The notes beneath the pieces were generated by a model. That model was given only the letters and a program-made list of their open reading frames with translations, was not told the DNA's origin and searched no databases. A DNA stretch of 64,000 nucleotides, taken from Rhizobiaceae bacterium. Its GTDB lineage: Bacteria > Pseudomonadota > Alphaproteobacteria > Rhizobiales > Rhizobiaceae. How positions within the stretch are numbered: position 1 is the first letter of the stretch; every line of letters begins with the position of its first letter. Where the stretch lies: contig JAEPQK010000001.1 of NCBI GenBank assembly GCA_017640615.1, positions 1 through 64,000 on the forward strand. Reading direction: 5' to 3'. Shown here piece by piece: positions 51,545 through 60,751 of this stretch. The position numbers and the translations under genes are program-made.

Positions 51545-52043
51545 GCGCGATTTCCGGCAGTTCGATCAGATAGGGTTCGTCGAAATAGTGTTCTTCGAGA
51601 TTGTTGCCTTCGCCGCCGCGGTCGACAACCAGAAAGTCTTGCTTCTCGCCAATCGGGGTTAGAACCGCATGCCAGAGATTGCGGTGGTAATTCACGCCCT
51701 GCCCGGGCTTTGTGACGAAGACACGCGGTGCAAGGGGTCCCTGCGAACCGTCAGCGCAGACCGCGACGAGAAACGGCTGCAGCGAAAGCGGCATGAAGGC
51801 CTGGCTGCCGAGCGGGTGGCGCTCCACCATCTTCAATTGCAGCGGAAATTTATAGGGCTGGCCGCGAAAGATGGAGACGAGGACGCGAGCGTCGTCGCCT
51901 ACGGCTTCGACTTTCGCCAGATCGTGAAAGCGCTCGGTCATTCCCGCATTGATAATGCGAGGCGTATCGCCTTCGGTGTCCAGCACATCTCCGAACTCGG
52001 CGAAGGCCGCGCGCGTCAGCGGTTCGGCGACGATCGTTTTCAT
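51537..52043 (-). CDS. allA: Ureidoglycolate lyase
   Basis: A 168-aa cupin-fold enzyme splitting ureidoglycolate into glyoxylate and urea. Family blocks are the N-terminus MKTIVAEPLTRAAFAEFGDV, VERHPLGSQAFMPL, and NYHRNLWHAVLTPI near residues 119-132. Length matches AllA. The ATG at 52043 overlaps the allE stop (ATGA). Confidence 0.93.
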   Translation of the reverse strand: MKTIVAEPLTRAAFAEFGDVLDTEGDTPRIINAGMTERFHDLAKVEAVGDDARVLVSIFRGQPYKFPLQLKMVERHPLGSQAFMPLSLQPFLVAVCADGSQGPLAPRVFVTKPGQGVNYHRNLWHAVLTPIGEKQDFLVVDRGGEGNNLEEHYFDEPYLIELPEIAHD

Positions 52044-52873
52044 AAAGCGCCCAGCGAAAGGCGCGGGTGGCGGTTCACGTCCTTGTAGAGCAAGTAGCGG
52101 AACCGGCCGGGGCCGCCGGCGTAGCAGGCCTGCGGGCAGAAGGCGCGCAGCCACATGAAGTCGCCGGCTTCCACCTCCACCCAGTCACCATTGAGACGGT
52201 AGACTGCCTTGCCTTCCAGCACGTATAGCCCGTGCTCCATGACATGGGTTTCCAGGAAGGGGATTGCCGCGCCAGGCTCGAATGTCACGATGTTGACGTG
52301 CATATCGTGGGCCAGGTCTTCGGTGTCGACGAAGCGGGTTGTCGCCCAGCGCCCGTCGGTGCCTGGCATCGCTTTAGGCTTGATGTCACGTTCGTTGCAG
52401 AAGAGCGGTTTGGGTGCGTCGATGCCGGGCGCCTTCTCGTAGCGCTTGCGTATCCACATAAAACGGGCGGGTTCGGCGCCGGAGTTGCGCAGTGTCCAGC
52501 CGCTTGCGGGTGGCAGATAGGCGAAGCCGCCCGGCTGCATGGTGTGCGTTTCGCCAGCGACCGTTACCTCGATTTCGCCGGACTGCACGAAGAGTGCTGC
52601 CTGCGCCGTCTCATCAGGCTCCGGCGCAGTAGAGCCGCCACCGGCCGCCACCTCCATCGCATATTGCGCAAAGGTTTCTGCGAAGCCGGAAAGCGGGCGC
52701 GCGAGTATCCAGGCACGGGTCTTCTCCCAGCCCGGCAGGAGGCTGGTGACGATATCGCGCATCACCGAATGCGGGATCACCGCATATGCCTCGGTGAAGA
52801 TCGCGCGGCTGGTGGTCAGCTCCGTCTGGGGCGGATGACCGCCGGGAGGCGATTGGTAAGTCGGGCCTGCCAT
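52040..52873 (-). CDS. allE: (S)-ureidoglycine aminohydrolase, bicupin
   Basis: A 277-aa protein with two cupin domains (about residues 70-150 and 190-265). It releases ammonia from ureidoglycine to give ureidoglycolate. The metal-binding motif of the second cupin lies around ETHVMEHGLYVLEGK, typical of this manganese enzyme. The start follows AAGGAACAACAT. It is second in the operon, 12 bases after the allantoinase-UraD gene. It takes the product of allantoate amidohydrolase, whose gene is not in the window. Confidence 0.92.
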   Translation of the reverse strand: MAGPTYQSPPGGHPPQTELTTSRAIFTEAYAVIPHSVMRDIVTSLLPGWEKTRAWILARPLSGFAETFAQYAMEVAAGGGSTAPEPDETAQAALFVQSGEIEVTVAGETHTMQPGGFAYLPPASGWTLRNSGAEPARFMWIRKRYEKAPGIDAPKPLFCNERDIKPKAMPGTDGRWATTRFVDTEDLAHDMHVNIVTFEPGAAIPFLETHVMEHGLYVLEGKAVYRLNGDWVEVEAGDFMWLRAFCPQACYAGGPGRFRYLLYKDVNRHPRLSLGAL

Positions 52874-52885
52874 ATGTTGTTCCTT

Positions 52886-54325
52886 CTAGGCGGGCAGAAT
52901 GTCATTGAGCCGCAGCAGCGCGATGCGCTCTACCTGCTCGCAGGCGGTGGCGAATTCGGTTTCGCGGTCGTTGTTGATGCGGGTCTGGAACGCGGCGAGA
53001 ATCTCGTCCTTGGTTCGGCCTTTGACCGCGATAATGAAGGGAAAGCCGAACTTCGCCACATAGGCTGCATTGAGTTCGGTGAAGGTGGTGCGCTCGGCGT
53101 CGGTCAGCGCGTCGAGCCCGGCGGATGCCTGCTCGGCGGAGGATTCGGCGGTGAGGCGCTTCGCCTGCGCCAGCTTGCCGGCGAGGTCCGGGTGGGCGGT
53201 AAGCACGCCGAGACGCTCCTCCTCGCTGGCTGACCGGAACATGCGGGCCAACGCGTTGTGCAGGCCGCCGGCGCTGTCATGCGCGGGTCCGAGTTCCAGC
53301 TCATAAGCGCGCTCGGCAATCCATGGCGAGTGCTCGAATATCCCGCCGAAGCGCGACACGAACTCTTCCTTCGCCAAGCGGCTAGGGCGCAGCGCCGGAG
53401 CTTCATAGGGGAAGGTCGTGCGCCAATGCGCGGCAATGTCGGCGCGGCGCGCAACCCAGACGTGATCGTGGCTTTTCACATAGTCGATGAAGCGCTGCAG
53501 TGCCGCCGCGCGGCCCGGCCGTCCGACCAGCCGGCAGTGAAGACCGATATTCATCATGCCGGCGCGGCCTTCGCTACCCTCGCGGTAGAGCGTGTCGAAG
53601 CTGTCTTTCAAATAGGCGAAGAACTGGTCGCCGGAGTTAAAGCCCTGCGGGGTGGCGAAACGCATGTCGTTGGCGTCGAGCGTGTAGGGGATCACAAGCT
53701 GTGGCGCGATCTCGTTGCCATGGCCGTCATGGTCGAGCCAGTAGGGCAGTTCGTCGTCATAGGTGTCTGAAATCCAGTCGAAGCCGCCCTCAGCCGCTGC
53801 GATGCGCACTGACCAGGCGGACGTGCGTCCGACATAAAGGCCGCGCGGGCGTTCGCCCACGACCTCAGCATGAAGGCGGATTGCCTCCTGCAAGTCGCGG
53901 GTCTCATCTGCTTCGGAATAGTCGCGATAGTCGATCCATTTCAGGCCGTGGGAGGCGATCTCCCAATTGGCCCCTTTCATGGCGGCAACCTGGTCCGGCG
54001 CGCGGGCAAGCGCAGTCGCGACGCCGTAGACCGTGACCGGCAGCTCGGCTTCGGTGAACATATGGTGCAGGCGCCAGAACCCGGCGCGCGCTCCGTATTC
54101 ATAGATCGATTCCATGTTCCAATGGCGCATGCCGGGCCATGGCTGTGCGCCCACAACTTCGGACAGGAACGCCTCCGAAGCCGCGTCGTCATGAAGGACG
54201 CAGTTTTCACCGCCTTCTTCGTAATTCACGACGAACTGAACCGCGATGCGCGCGCCGCCCGGCCATTTCGGGCCAGGCCGGTTGCGGCCATAGCCGCGCA
54301 TGTCGCGCACATAGCGCTTGGTCAA
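52886..54325 (-). CDS. puuE-uraD: Bifunctional PuuE-type allantoinase / OHCU decarboxylase (UraD)
   Basis: A 479-aa fusion. Residues about 1-305 are a polysaccharide-deacetylase-fold allantoinase (PuuE): [20 protein letters not shown] and [13 protein letters not shown], then [14 protein letters not shown] and the catalytic [10 protein letters not shown]. Residues about 315-479 are OHCU decarboxylase, with its HPDLAGKL histidine and SAEQASAGL glutamate. So OHCU would be decarboxylated to (S)-allantoin and then hydrolysed to allantoate by one protein. TTG at 54325 follows AAAGGAG at seven bases and gives the normal PuuE N-terminus. First gene of the leftward purine operon. Confidence 0.9.
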   Translation of the reverse strand: MTKRYVRDMRGYGRNRPGPKWPGGARIAVQFVVNYEEGGENCVLHDDAASEAFLSEVVGAQPWPGMRHWNMESIYEYGARAGFWRLHHMFTEAELPVTVYGVATALARAPDQVAAMKGANWEIASHGLKWIDYRDYSEADETRDLQEAIRLHAEVVGERPRGLYVGRTSAWSVRIAAAEGGFDWISDTYDDELPYWLDHDGHGNEIAPQLVIPYTLDANDMRFATPQGFNSGDQFFAYLKDSFDTLYREGSEGRAGMMNIGLHCRLVGRPGRAAALQRFIDYVKSHDHVWVARRADIAAHWRTTFPYEAPALRPSRLAKEEFVSRFGGIFEHSPWIAERAYELELGPAHDSAGGLHNALARMFRSASEEERLGVLTAHPDLAGKLAQAKRLTAESSAEQASAGLDALTDAERTTFTELNAAYVAKFGFPFIIAVKGRTKDEILAAFQTRINNDRETEFATACEQVERIALLRLNDILPA

Positions 54326-54404
54326 CGCAAACTCCTTTGCGGGGGGTGTGATCCATGTTCGCCGTGGCAGTACGATAATCCATCGCAACTTGCGGGTATT
54401 CCCC

Positions 54405-54417
54405 TCAAAAAGTTTGA
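54405..54417. promoter_or_regulatory. Small palindrome in the puuE/hiuH divergent region
   Basis: The 190-base divergent gap (54326-54515) contains TCAAA-AAG-TTTGA (54405-54417), a short palindrome in an AT-rich patch. It is a candidate operator for coordinated control of both purine operons. No firm promoter could be placed, and no purine riboswitch-like fold was recognised. Confidence 0.3.
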
Positions 54418-54515
54418 AAGTCTTTTCGCCCCGTTCCGTCGCGGCAGGGCTTATGCAATGCTGCACGATAGCCCAGAATTGGGTTCGAACGCCGCAAAAG
54501 AAGATAAGGAACAAG

Positions 54516-54881
54516 ATGACGGCAAGTTCATCGGCAAAGCTGACAACGCATGTGCTCGATACAGCCTCCGGGCTGCCTGCCGCGGGGTTGGAAATCACGC
54601 TCTTCCGGCTGAATGGCGATACGCGCGAAAAGCTGAAAACGGTCACCACCAATGATGACGGGCGCTGCGATGCTCCGCTGCTTGGCAGCGATGAATTCGC
54701 CACCGGCCAGTACGAGCTTGTGTTCGCAGCCGGCGACTATCTGCGGCGCATGGGGGCTGCGCTGCCCGAACCAGCTTTTCTCGACGTGGTGCCGATCCGT
54801 TTCGGCATGGCGGAAGAGAAGCACTATCACGTGCCGCTGCTGATTTCGCCTTACGGCTATTCCACCTACAGGGGGAGCTAG
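54516..54881 (+). CDS. hiuH: 5-hydroxyisourate hydrolase
   Basis: A 121-aa transthyretin-like protein hydrolysing 5-hydroxyisourate to OHCU. The N-terminal [16 protein letters not shown] (about residues 9-24, catalytic His), [12 protein letters not shown] and the C-terminal YRGS tetrapeptide, a family signature, are all present. The ATG follows AAGGA. The stop (TAG) shares a base with the xdhA GTG, so the genes are co-translated. It supplies substrate for the UraD domain. Confidence 0.95.
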   Translation: MTASSSAKLTTHVLDTASGLPAAGLEITLFRLNGDTREKLKTVTTNDDGRCDAPLLGSDEFATGQYELVFAAGDYLRRMGAALPEPAFLDVVPIRFGMAEEKHYHVPLLISPYGYSTYRGS

Positions 54882-56356
54882 TGGCAGGCGCGCGCCAGCA
54901 CATCAGGTTCCTGCTCAATGGCGAGGAAGTGACGACCGGGGATGTGCGCCCGGACGAAACGCTGCTTGACTACCTTAGGTTGCGGCGAACGCTGAGTGGC
55001 ACCAAGGAAGGTTGCGCTGAGGGCGACTGTGGCGCCTGCACCGTGCTCGTCGGCCGGCTTTCGGATGGCGAGCTTATCTATGAGGGCGTCAATGCCTGCA
55101 TTCGCTTCCTGGCCTCGGTCGATGGCTGCCATGTCGTCACAGTCGAACATTTGAAGCGGGCTGATGGCACGCTGCATCCAGTGCAGCAGGCGATGGTCGA
55201 TCATCACGGATCTCAATGCGGTTTCTGCACGCCCGGTTTCGTGATGGGGCTCTATGCGCTCTGGATGCGCAAGCCCACCCCGAGCGAGCAGGACATCGAG
55301 ACCGCACTGCAAGGCAATCTGTGTCGCTGTACGGGCTATGAGCCCATCGTGAAAGCAGCGAAAGCCATATCCGGCTACGGCGCTATGAAGAATGAACCGC
55401 TGGTTGCGGAGCGCGCCGAAGTGACATCAATCCTGAAGGGTTGGAAGGATGGCAGCCGCGTCGAAATCGGAGACGCTGGCGAGCGCTTCATCATCCCGGG
55501 ATCGCTCGACGATTTCGCCGATGCTTACGAAGCCAATCCTGATGCGACGATCGTCGCCGGTTCCACCGATGTCGGGCTGTGGGTGACAAAATTCATGCGC
55601 GAGATCGCGCCGGTGATCTTCATCGGCGGGTTGGAAGAGCTGCGGCAGTTTGGCAAGTCGGACGGCGCGATCACCATTGGTGCAGGCGTGAGCTACACGG
55701 GCGCCCGTGAGATACTTGCTGCGGCCATGCCCGCGTTTGGCGACCTCATCGACCGCATTGGCGGCGACCAGGTGCGCAACATGGGTACCATTGGGGGCAA
55801 CATCGCCAACGGCTCACCTATTGGCGATACGCCGCCGCCGCTGATCGCGCTCGGCGCTGAGCTGACACTTCGTAAGGGAAGCCGCCGCCGCACCATGCCG
55901 CTCGAGGAGTTCTTCATCGACTATGGCAAGCAGGACCGTCAGCCGGGCGAGTTCGTGGAAAGCGTGACTGTGCCGCTGCCGGCCAAGGGCGCGCATTTTT
56001 CGGCACACAAAATCACCAAACGGCGCGACGAAGACATCACCGCAGCGCTTGGCGCGTATTACGTCGAGCTCGCAGGCGACGGGACGGTGGCTGCCGTGCG
56101 CATCGCCTATGGCGGCATGGCCGCGACGCCGAAACGCGCGCGCTCCGCCGAGGCCATGCTGATCGGCAGGCCCTGGACAGCGGAGAACATCGAAGCCGCC
56201 ATGGACGCCTTGTCGTCGGACTTCACGCCGATATCGGACATGCGGGCCTCGGCCGATTATCGCATGCTCGTTGCCCGCAACCTGCTGAAACGCTTCTTCA
56301 TCGAAACCAGCGGCACCAAAAAGCCCGTGACGGTGAAGCGCTACGAGGCGGCATGA
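54881..56356 (+). CDS. xdhA: Xanthine dehydrogenase small subunit (2Fe-2S and FAD domains)
   Basis: A 491-aa electron-transfer subunit. The N-terminal region has the plant-type ferredoxin cysteines in EGCAEGDCGACTV and the second 2Fe-2S cluster in QCGFCTPGF and CRCTGY. Residues about 195-380 are the FAD domain with PGSLDDFADAYEANPDATIV and the GGNIANGSPIGD block. The GTG start sits behind GGGGGAG and overlaps hiuH. ATGA overlap joins it to xdhB. Confidence 0.95.
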   Translation: MAGARQHIRFLLNGEEVTTGDVRPDETLLDYLRLRRTLSGTKEGCAEGDCGACTVLVGRLSDGELIYEGVNACIRFLASVDGCHVVTVEHLKRADGTLHPVQQAMVDHHGSQCGFCTPGFVMGLYALWMRKPTPSEQDIETALQGNLCRCTGYEPIVKAAKAISGYGAMKNEPLVAERAEVTSILKGWKDGSRVEIGDAGERFIIPGSLDDFADAYEANPDATIVAGSTDVGLWVTKFMREIAPVIFIGGLEELRQFGKSDGAITIGAGVSYTGAREILAAAMPAFGDLIDRIGGDQVRNMGTIGGNIANGSPIGDTPPPLIALGAELTLRKGSRRRTMPLEEFFIDYGKQDRQPGEFVESVTVPLPAKGAHFSAHKITKRRDEDITAALGAYYVELAGDGTVAAVRIAYGGMAATPKRARSAEAMLIGRPWTAENIEAAMDALSSDFTPISDMRASADYRMLVARNLLKRFFIETSGTKKPVTVKRYEAA

Positions 56357-58698
56357 TGAACCGCCCGATACAAAACCCGTCAGCCACAAAGATATCGGGT
56401 GGCGTTGCGACCGATCAGCAGCATGATTCCGCGCGCAAGCATGTCACCGGTGAAGCCGTCTACATCGACGACATGCCGGAAATGGCTGGCATGCTGCATG
56501 GCTGCCTCGGCCTTTCGACCGTAGCGCATGGCGCGATCCGCTCGATGGATTTGTCGGACGTCGAGAGCGCGCCGGGTGTCGTGGCGGTTCTCACGGCATC
56601 TGACGTCCCGGGCGAAAACGATATTTCGCCGACCGGCCTTCACGACGAGCCAGTGCTGGCGGAAGGCAAGGTGCATTTCTTCGGCCAGCCTGTGTTTTGC
56701 GTAATTGCGGAAACGCGTGAGGCCGCGCGGCGCGCATGCAAGCGCGCGCGCATCGAATATGACGAAGAGCCCGGCATTTTCGATGTCGGTGGCCTCGACC
56801 CTGAGGCCGACAAGCTGGTGACCAAGCCGCTCAAACTTGAGCGTGGCGACATAGCGTTGGCGCTGGGGTCGGCACCGCACCGCGTCAAGGGGCAGATGCG
56901 CGTCGGCGGGCAGGATCATTTCTACCTCGAAGGGCAAATCGCGATGGCGCTGCCCGGCGAAGACGGCGATGTGACCGTCTATTCCTCGACCCAGCATCCG
57001 AGCGAAGTTCAGCACATGGTGGCGCATGCGCTGGGCGTTGCCTCGCATGCGGTGACGGTCGAGATCAGGCGAATGGGCGGCGGTTTCGGCGGCAAGGAAA
57101 CGCAGGCCAACCAGTTCGCCGCACTTGCCGCTATTGCGGCGAAGAAGCTGGGCCGGGCGGTGAAAATTCGCCCTGACCGCGACGACGACATTACCGCCAC
57201 CGGCAAGCGGCACGACTTTCTGGTCGATTACGAAGCGGGCTTCGACGATGACGGCAAGATACTCGGCGCGGATTTCCTCTATGCGGCCCGCTGTGGATTT
57301 TCGGCCGACTTGTCCGGCCCGGTGACCGACCGGGCGCTGTTTCACTGCGACAACGCCTACTGGTTTCCGGCGGTGCGCGCGCAGTCTGCGCCTTTCTACA
57401 CGAACACCGTTTCGAACACGGCCTTTCGTGGATTTGGCGGGCCGCAGGGCATGGTGGGCGGCGAGCGGCTGATCGAGGAAATCGCCTTCGCACTCGGCAA
57501 AGACCCGCTTGAAATCCGCAAACGCAATTTCTACGGCACCGACGAGCGCAACGTAACGCCTTACCATCAGACGGTTGAGGACAATGTCATTGAACGGGTT
57601 GTCGCGGAGCTGGAAGCGAGTTGCGACTATGCCGGCCGGCGGCGCGAGATCGCGGCGTTCAACGCCAATAGCGAGATCGTCAAACGCGGCATTGCGCTGA
57701 CGCCGGTCAAGTTCGGCATTTCGTTCACTGCGACGCATTTCAACCAGGCTGGCGCGCTCGTGCATGTTTATACGGACGGTTCCGTGCATCTGAACCATGG
57801 CGGCACTGAGATGGGGCAGGGGCTCTATGTGAAGGTCGCGCAGGTGGTGGCCGAGGAATTCCAGATTGACATCGACCGCGTGAAGATCACCGCTACGACG
57901 ACCGGTAAAGTGCCGAACACATCGGCAACGGCTGCATCGTCGGGCTCCGATCTGAACGGTATGGCGGCGCAGAATGCTGCGCGCCAGATCAAGGACCGGC
58001 TGATCGCCTTTGCGTCGGAGAAATACGAGGTGCCGACCGAGCAGGTGGTCTTTCTGCCGAACCGGGTGAGGGTCGGCAATCAGGAGATCGCCTTCGATGA
58101 GTTGATCAAACAGGCCTATATGGGTCGCGTACAGCTCTCGGCCGCCGGCTTCTACAAGACGCCTGAAATTCACTGGGATCGTGAAAGAGGGCGCGGGCAG
58201 CCATTCTACTATTTTGCCTATGGCGCTGCGTGTGCGGAAACATCGATCGACACGCTGACCGGCGAATATGTCATCGACCGCGTCGATATCCTGCATGAAA
58301 CCGGCCGCTCGTTGAACCGCGCAATCGACATTGGCCAGATCGAAGGCGCGTTTATCCAGGGAATGGGCTGGCTGACGACCGAAGAGCTGGTGTGGGATGA
58401 AAAGGGCCGGCTGAGGACGCATGCGCCCTCGACCTACAAGATTCCGCTCGCTTCCGACCGTCCGAAAGTCTTTAACGTTGCTCTCGCCGACTGGGCCGAC
58501 AATGTGAAGCCGACGGTGCATCGCTCCAAGGCTGTTGGCGAACCGCCCTTCATGCTGGCGATTTCGGTTCTGCATGCGCTTTCGGACGCGGTGGCGAGTG
58601 TGGCCGACCATGCGATCTGCCCGCGGCTCGATGCGCCAGCAACGCCTGAGCGCGTGCTGATGGCGGTCGAGAGGCTCAAGCGCGAGATGGCGGCCTAA
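56353..58698 (+). CDS. xdhB: Xanthine dehydrogenase large subunit (molybdopterin-binding)
   Basis: A 781-aa catalytic subunit oxidising hypoxanthine and xanthine to urate. Family features: GGQDHFYLEGQIAMALPGED, the Moco-binding MGGGFGGKETQANQFA, FRGFGGPQGM, and the C-terminal AVGEPPFMLA containing the catalytic glutamate. Start at the first or second of two ATG codons (56353/56356). Length fits the bacterial two-subunit type. Confidence 0.95.
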   Translation: MMNRPIQNPSATKISGGVATDQQHDSARKHVTGEAVYIDDMPEMAGMLHGCLGLSTVAHGAIRSMDLSDVESAPGVVAVLTASDVPGENDISPTGLHDEPVLAEGKVHFFGQPVFCVIAETREAARRACKRARIEYDEEPGIFDVGGLDPEADKLVTKPLKLERGDIALALGSAPHRVKGQMRVGGQDHFYLEGQIAMALPGEDGDVTVYSSTQHPSEVQHMVAHALGVASHAVTVEIRRMGGGFGGKETQANQFAALAAIAAKKLGRAVKIRPDRDDDITATGKRHDFLVDYEAGFDDDGKILGADFLYAARCGFSADLSGPVTDRALFHCDNAYWFPAVRAQSAPFYTNTVSNTAFRGFGGPQGMVGGERLIEEIAFALGKDPLEIRKRNFYGTDERNVTPYHQTVEDNVIERVVAELEASCDYAGRRREIAAFNANSEIVKRGIALTPVKFGISFTATHFNQAGALVHVYTDGSVHLNHGGTEMGQGLYVKVAQVVAEEFQIDIDRVKITATTTGKVPNTSATAASSGSDLNGMAAQNAARQIKDRLIAFASEKYEVPTEQVVFLPNRVRVGNQEIAFDELIKQAYMGRVQLSAAGFYKTPEIHWDRERGRGQPFYYFAYGAACAETSIDTLTGEYVIDRVDILHETGRSLNRAIDIGQIEGAFIQGMGWLTTEELVWDEKGRLRTHAPSTYKIPLASDRPKVFNVALADWADNVKPTVHRSKAVGEPPFMLAISVLHALSDAVASVADHAICPRLDAPATPERVLMAVERLKREMAA

Positions 58699-58722
58699 AG
58701 GCGCGCGCGCTATCATTTCCGA

Positions 58723-59526
58723 ATGAGCTCCATCCTATCAGGTCTCGAGGCGTTTCTGGCCGCACATGATGCGGTGGCGCTGGTCGAAGTGGCCGAGGCC
58801 AAAGGCTCCACGCCTCGCGAAGAGGGCGCGTGGATGCTGGTGTCCGCCGAAGCGATATTCGGCACGATCGGCGGCGGTCAGCTCGAATTCCTGGCGATCG
58901 ACAAGGCGCGTGAGCTGATTTCGCTCAATCAGGCGAGCGGGGCGCTCGACATCCCGCTCGGGCCCGAGATCGGCCAATGCTGCGGGGGCAGGGTTGCCTT
59001 GTCGATCTCGCTGCTCGATGCCGAAAAGCGCGCCGAACTCGTGGCGCGGGCCTGGGCGCGGGACTCTGAGCGCCCGCATGTCTATCTCTTCGGCGGCGGG
59101 CATGTCGGCCATGCGTTGGCCGAGGCGCTGGACCTCTTGCCGCTCTATGTCAGCGTCGTTGAGACGCGCGCCGAGGCTCTCGAGGGACTGCCCGATGGCG
59201 TCGAAGCAAAACTCACTGCCCTGCCGGAAGAAGCAGTGCGTGAAGCGCCCGCGACGTCGGCCTTCGTGGTGCTCACGCATGATCATTCGCTCGACTTCCT
59301 GATCGTCGCCGAGGCACTGAAGCGGGGCGATGCCGCCTATGTCGGCATGATCGGTTCCAAGACCAAGCGAGAGACCTTCCGCCGGTGGTATCTGAAAGAA
59401 GCGGGGGGCAGCGAAAAGGATGCGGCTCGGCTTGTTTGCCCGATCGGAGGCAGCGACGTCATCGACAAGCGACCGGCTGTCATTGCGGCGTTGACCACAT
59501 CGCAAATCCTTGCTGCGCTTGCCTGA
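58723..59526 (+). CDS. xdhC: XdhC, molybdenum cofactor chaperone for xanthine dehydrogenase
   Basis: A 267-aa protein that binds molybdenum cofactor, promotes its sulfuration and delivers it to XdhB. The XdhC N-terminal domain has AKGSTPREEGAWMLV and GTIGGGQLE. The Rossmann C-terminal domain has FGGGHVGHALAEAL, VLTHDHSLDF and AYVGMIGSKTKRETF. The gene follows xdhB by 24 bases, the standard xdhABC order. Confidence 0.94.
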   Translation: MSSILSGLEAFLAAHDAVALVEVAEAKGSTPREEGAWMLVSAEAIFGTIGGGQLEFLAIDKARELISLNQASGALDIPLGPEIGQCCGGRVALSISLLDAEKRAELVARAWARDSERPHVYLFGGGHVGHALAEALDLLPLYVSVVETRAEALEGLPDGVEAKLTALPEEAVREAPATSAFVVLTHDHSLDFLIVAEALKRGDAAYVGMIGSKTKRETFRRWYLKEAGGSEKDAARLVCPIGGSDVIDKRPAVIAALTTSQILAALA

Positions 59527-59599
59527 GTTAACCGACCGTTAACCCAGAACGACGGCATTTCGCATACGCTTGCAACATTCGCTTCGATTCAGCGAATCG
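59527..59599. promoter_or_regulatory. Palindromic elements between xdhC and the GGDEF gene
   Basis: The 131-base gap has two copies of the self-complementary GTTAAC (59527-59532 and 59538-59543). It also has the palindrome CGATTC-AGC-GAATCG (59585-59599), overlapping a longer repeat ATTCGCT/AGCGAAT (59577-59597). These may end the xdh message or regulate the next gene. Confidence 0.4.
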
Positions 59600-59657
59600 T
59601 AACCCCGCTGCGGACATATGGCGGCTTCGCGAACCAGTGGTTTTGTGGGAGCAGACA

Positions 59658-60746
59658 ATGACCTATGCCGAGCTGGCGTCTGGGTTTCTCCAGAATTTCG
59701 GGATTGTTGCAGTTGTGGCCTTTGCCTATTCAGCGGCTCTCTCCAGCAAGATGGATGCGCTGCGCACGCGCGCGGTCATTGCTGCTATGTTCGGAATTGG
59801 CACGGCAGCCACGATGTGGATTCCCATCACGCTTTCGCCGGGTTTGCTGTTCGACATGCGTCACGGCTTCATAGTGCTGTCGGCGCTCTTTGGCGGCTGG
59901 CCGGCGCTTGCGGTGACAACCGTTGTCGGCTTGATCATGCGCGCCTGGCAAGGTGGCGCCGGCGCGACAGCCGGTATGATCGGCATCGTCATCTCGGCGG
60001 GTGTCGGGCTTGGCGCGCTCTACATTCTGCGCGGCCGATCGATCTCGCTTGGCAAGCTCGCGTTGATGGGTTGTCTGGCCTCCATTTCGCTCGTGAGTAT
60101 TTTCGTGCTGCCCTGGAGCACGGTTGTCTTCATCGCCGAGAATATTCTCGGACCGACCATTCTAGCCAATTTCGTCTGCGTGTTCCTGACAGGTCATATT
60201 CTGGACGTTCAGCGGGCACGCCATGAAAGCCATACCCGGCTTGCCGTCGAGGCGACCGTCGATCCGCTGACCGGGCTGGCGAATCGCCGTTCGTTCGACA
60301 AGAAAGGCCCGCGTCTCGTGGACCGCGCAGCGGCCGCCGGTCAATCCTACGCCATGATGATCATCGACATCGACCACTTCAAATCGGTCAATGATCGCTA
60401 TGGTCATGATGTCGGCGACTTGGCCCTTCAGCACGTCGCCAAGATCGTCAGCAGCAATGTGCGTCATGGTGACATCGCGGCGCGTTATGGCGGTGAAGAG
60501 ATCGTGCTCCTGCTGTTCGATTACGACCGCAATGAAACGCTGCGGATTGCAGAGCGCATCCGCAATGCGATCGCGCGTGACCCGGTCATGATCGATGGCA
60601 CGGATATCGAACTCACGGTGAGTGTCGGCATTCACGTGCCTTCCGTGAAGGAGCCGTTCCTGCGCGCCTTCCAGCGTGCCGACGGAGCGCTCTACCAGGC
60701 CAAGCGCAACGGGCGCGACCGAGTCGAATTCGCCGAGGCAGCGTAA
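59658..60746 (+). CDS. Membrane-bound diguanylate cyclase (5TMR-type sensor plus GGDEF)
   Basis: A 362-aa protein. The N-terminal ~185 residues form about six helices with LLFDMRHGFIVLSALFGG and MRAWQGGAGATAGM, the pattern of the 5TMR-LYT receptor domain. The GGDEF domain (about 195-360) has DPLTGLANRRSFD, IDIDHFKSVNDRYGHDVGD and active-site GGEEI. RHGD five residues before it matches an RxxD inhibitory site. The protein should make c-di-GMP from GTP in response to an external cue. ATG at 59658 follows GGGAG. Its place inside the purine cluster is notable. Confidence 0.9.
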   Translation: MTYAELASGFLQNFGIVAVVAFAYSAALSSKMDALRTRAVIAAMFGIGTAATMWIPITLSPGLLFDMRHGFIVLSALFGGWPALAVTTVVGLIMRAWQGGAGATAGMIGIVISAGVGLGALYILRGRSISLGKLALMGCLASISLVSIFVLPWSTVVFIAENILGPTILANFVCVFLTGHILDVQRARHESHTRLAVEATVDPLTGLANRRSFDKKGPRLVDRAAAAGQSYAMMIIDIDHFKSVNDRYGHDVGDLALQHVAKIVSSNVRHGDIAARYGGEEIVLLLFDYDRNETLRIAERIRNAIARDPVMIDGTDIELTVSVGIHVPSVKEPFLRAFQRADGALYQAKRNGRDRVEFAEAA

Positions 60747-60751
60747 GGCCG

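Noticed and set aside
54326-54515. Purine riboswitch upstream of the hiuH-xdh operon
   Set aside because: No three-way-junction pattern with conserved loops was found; control by a protein regulator is more likely.
56380-58716. A 778-codon open frame antisense to xdhB
   Set aside because: It mirrors the xdhB frame in GC-rich DNA, has an odd arginine/histidine-rich composition and no recognisable domain; xdhB is certain.
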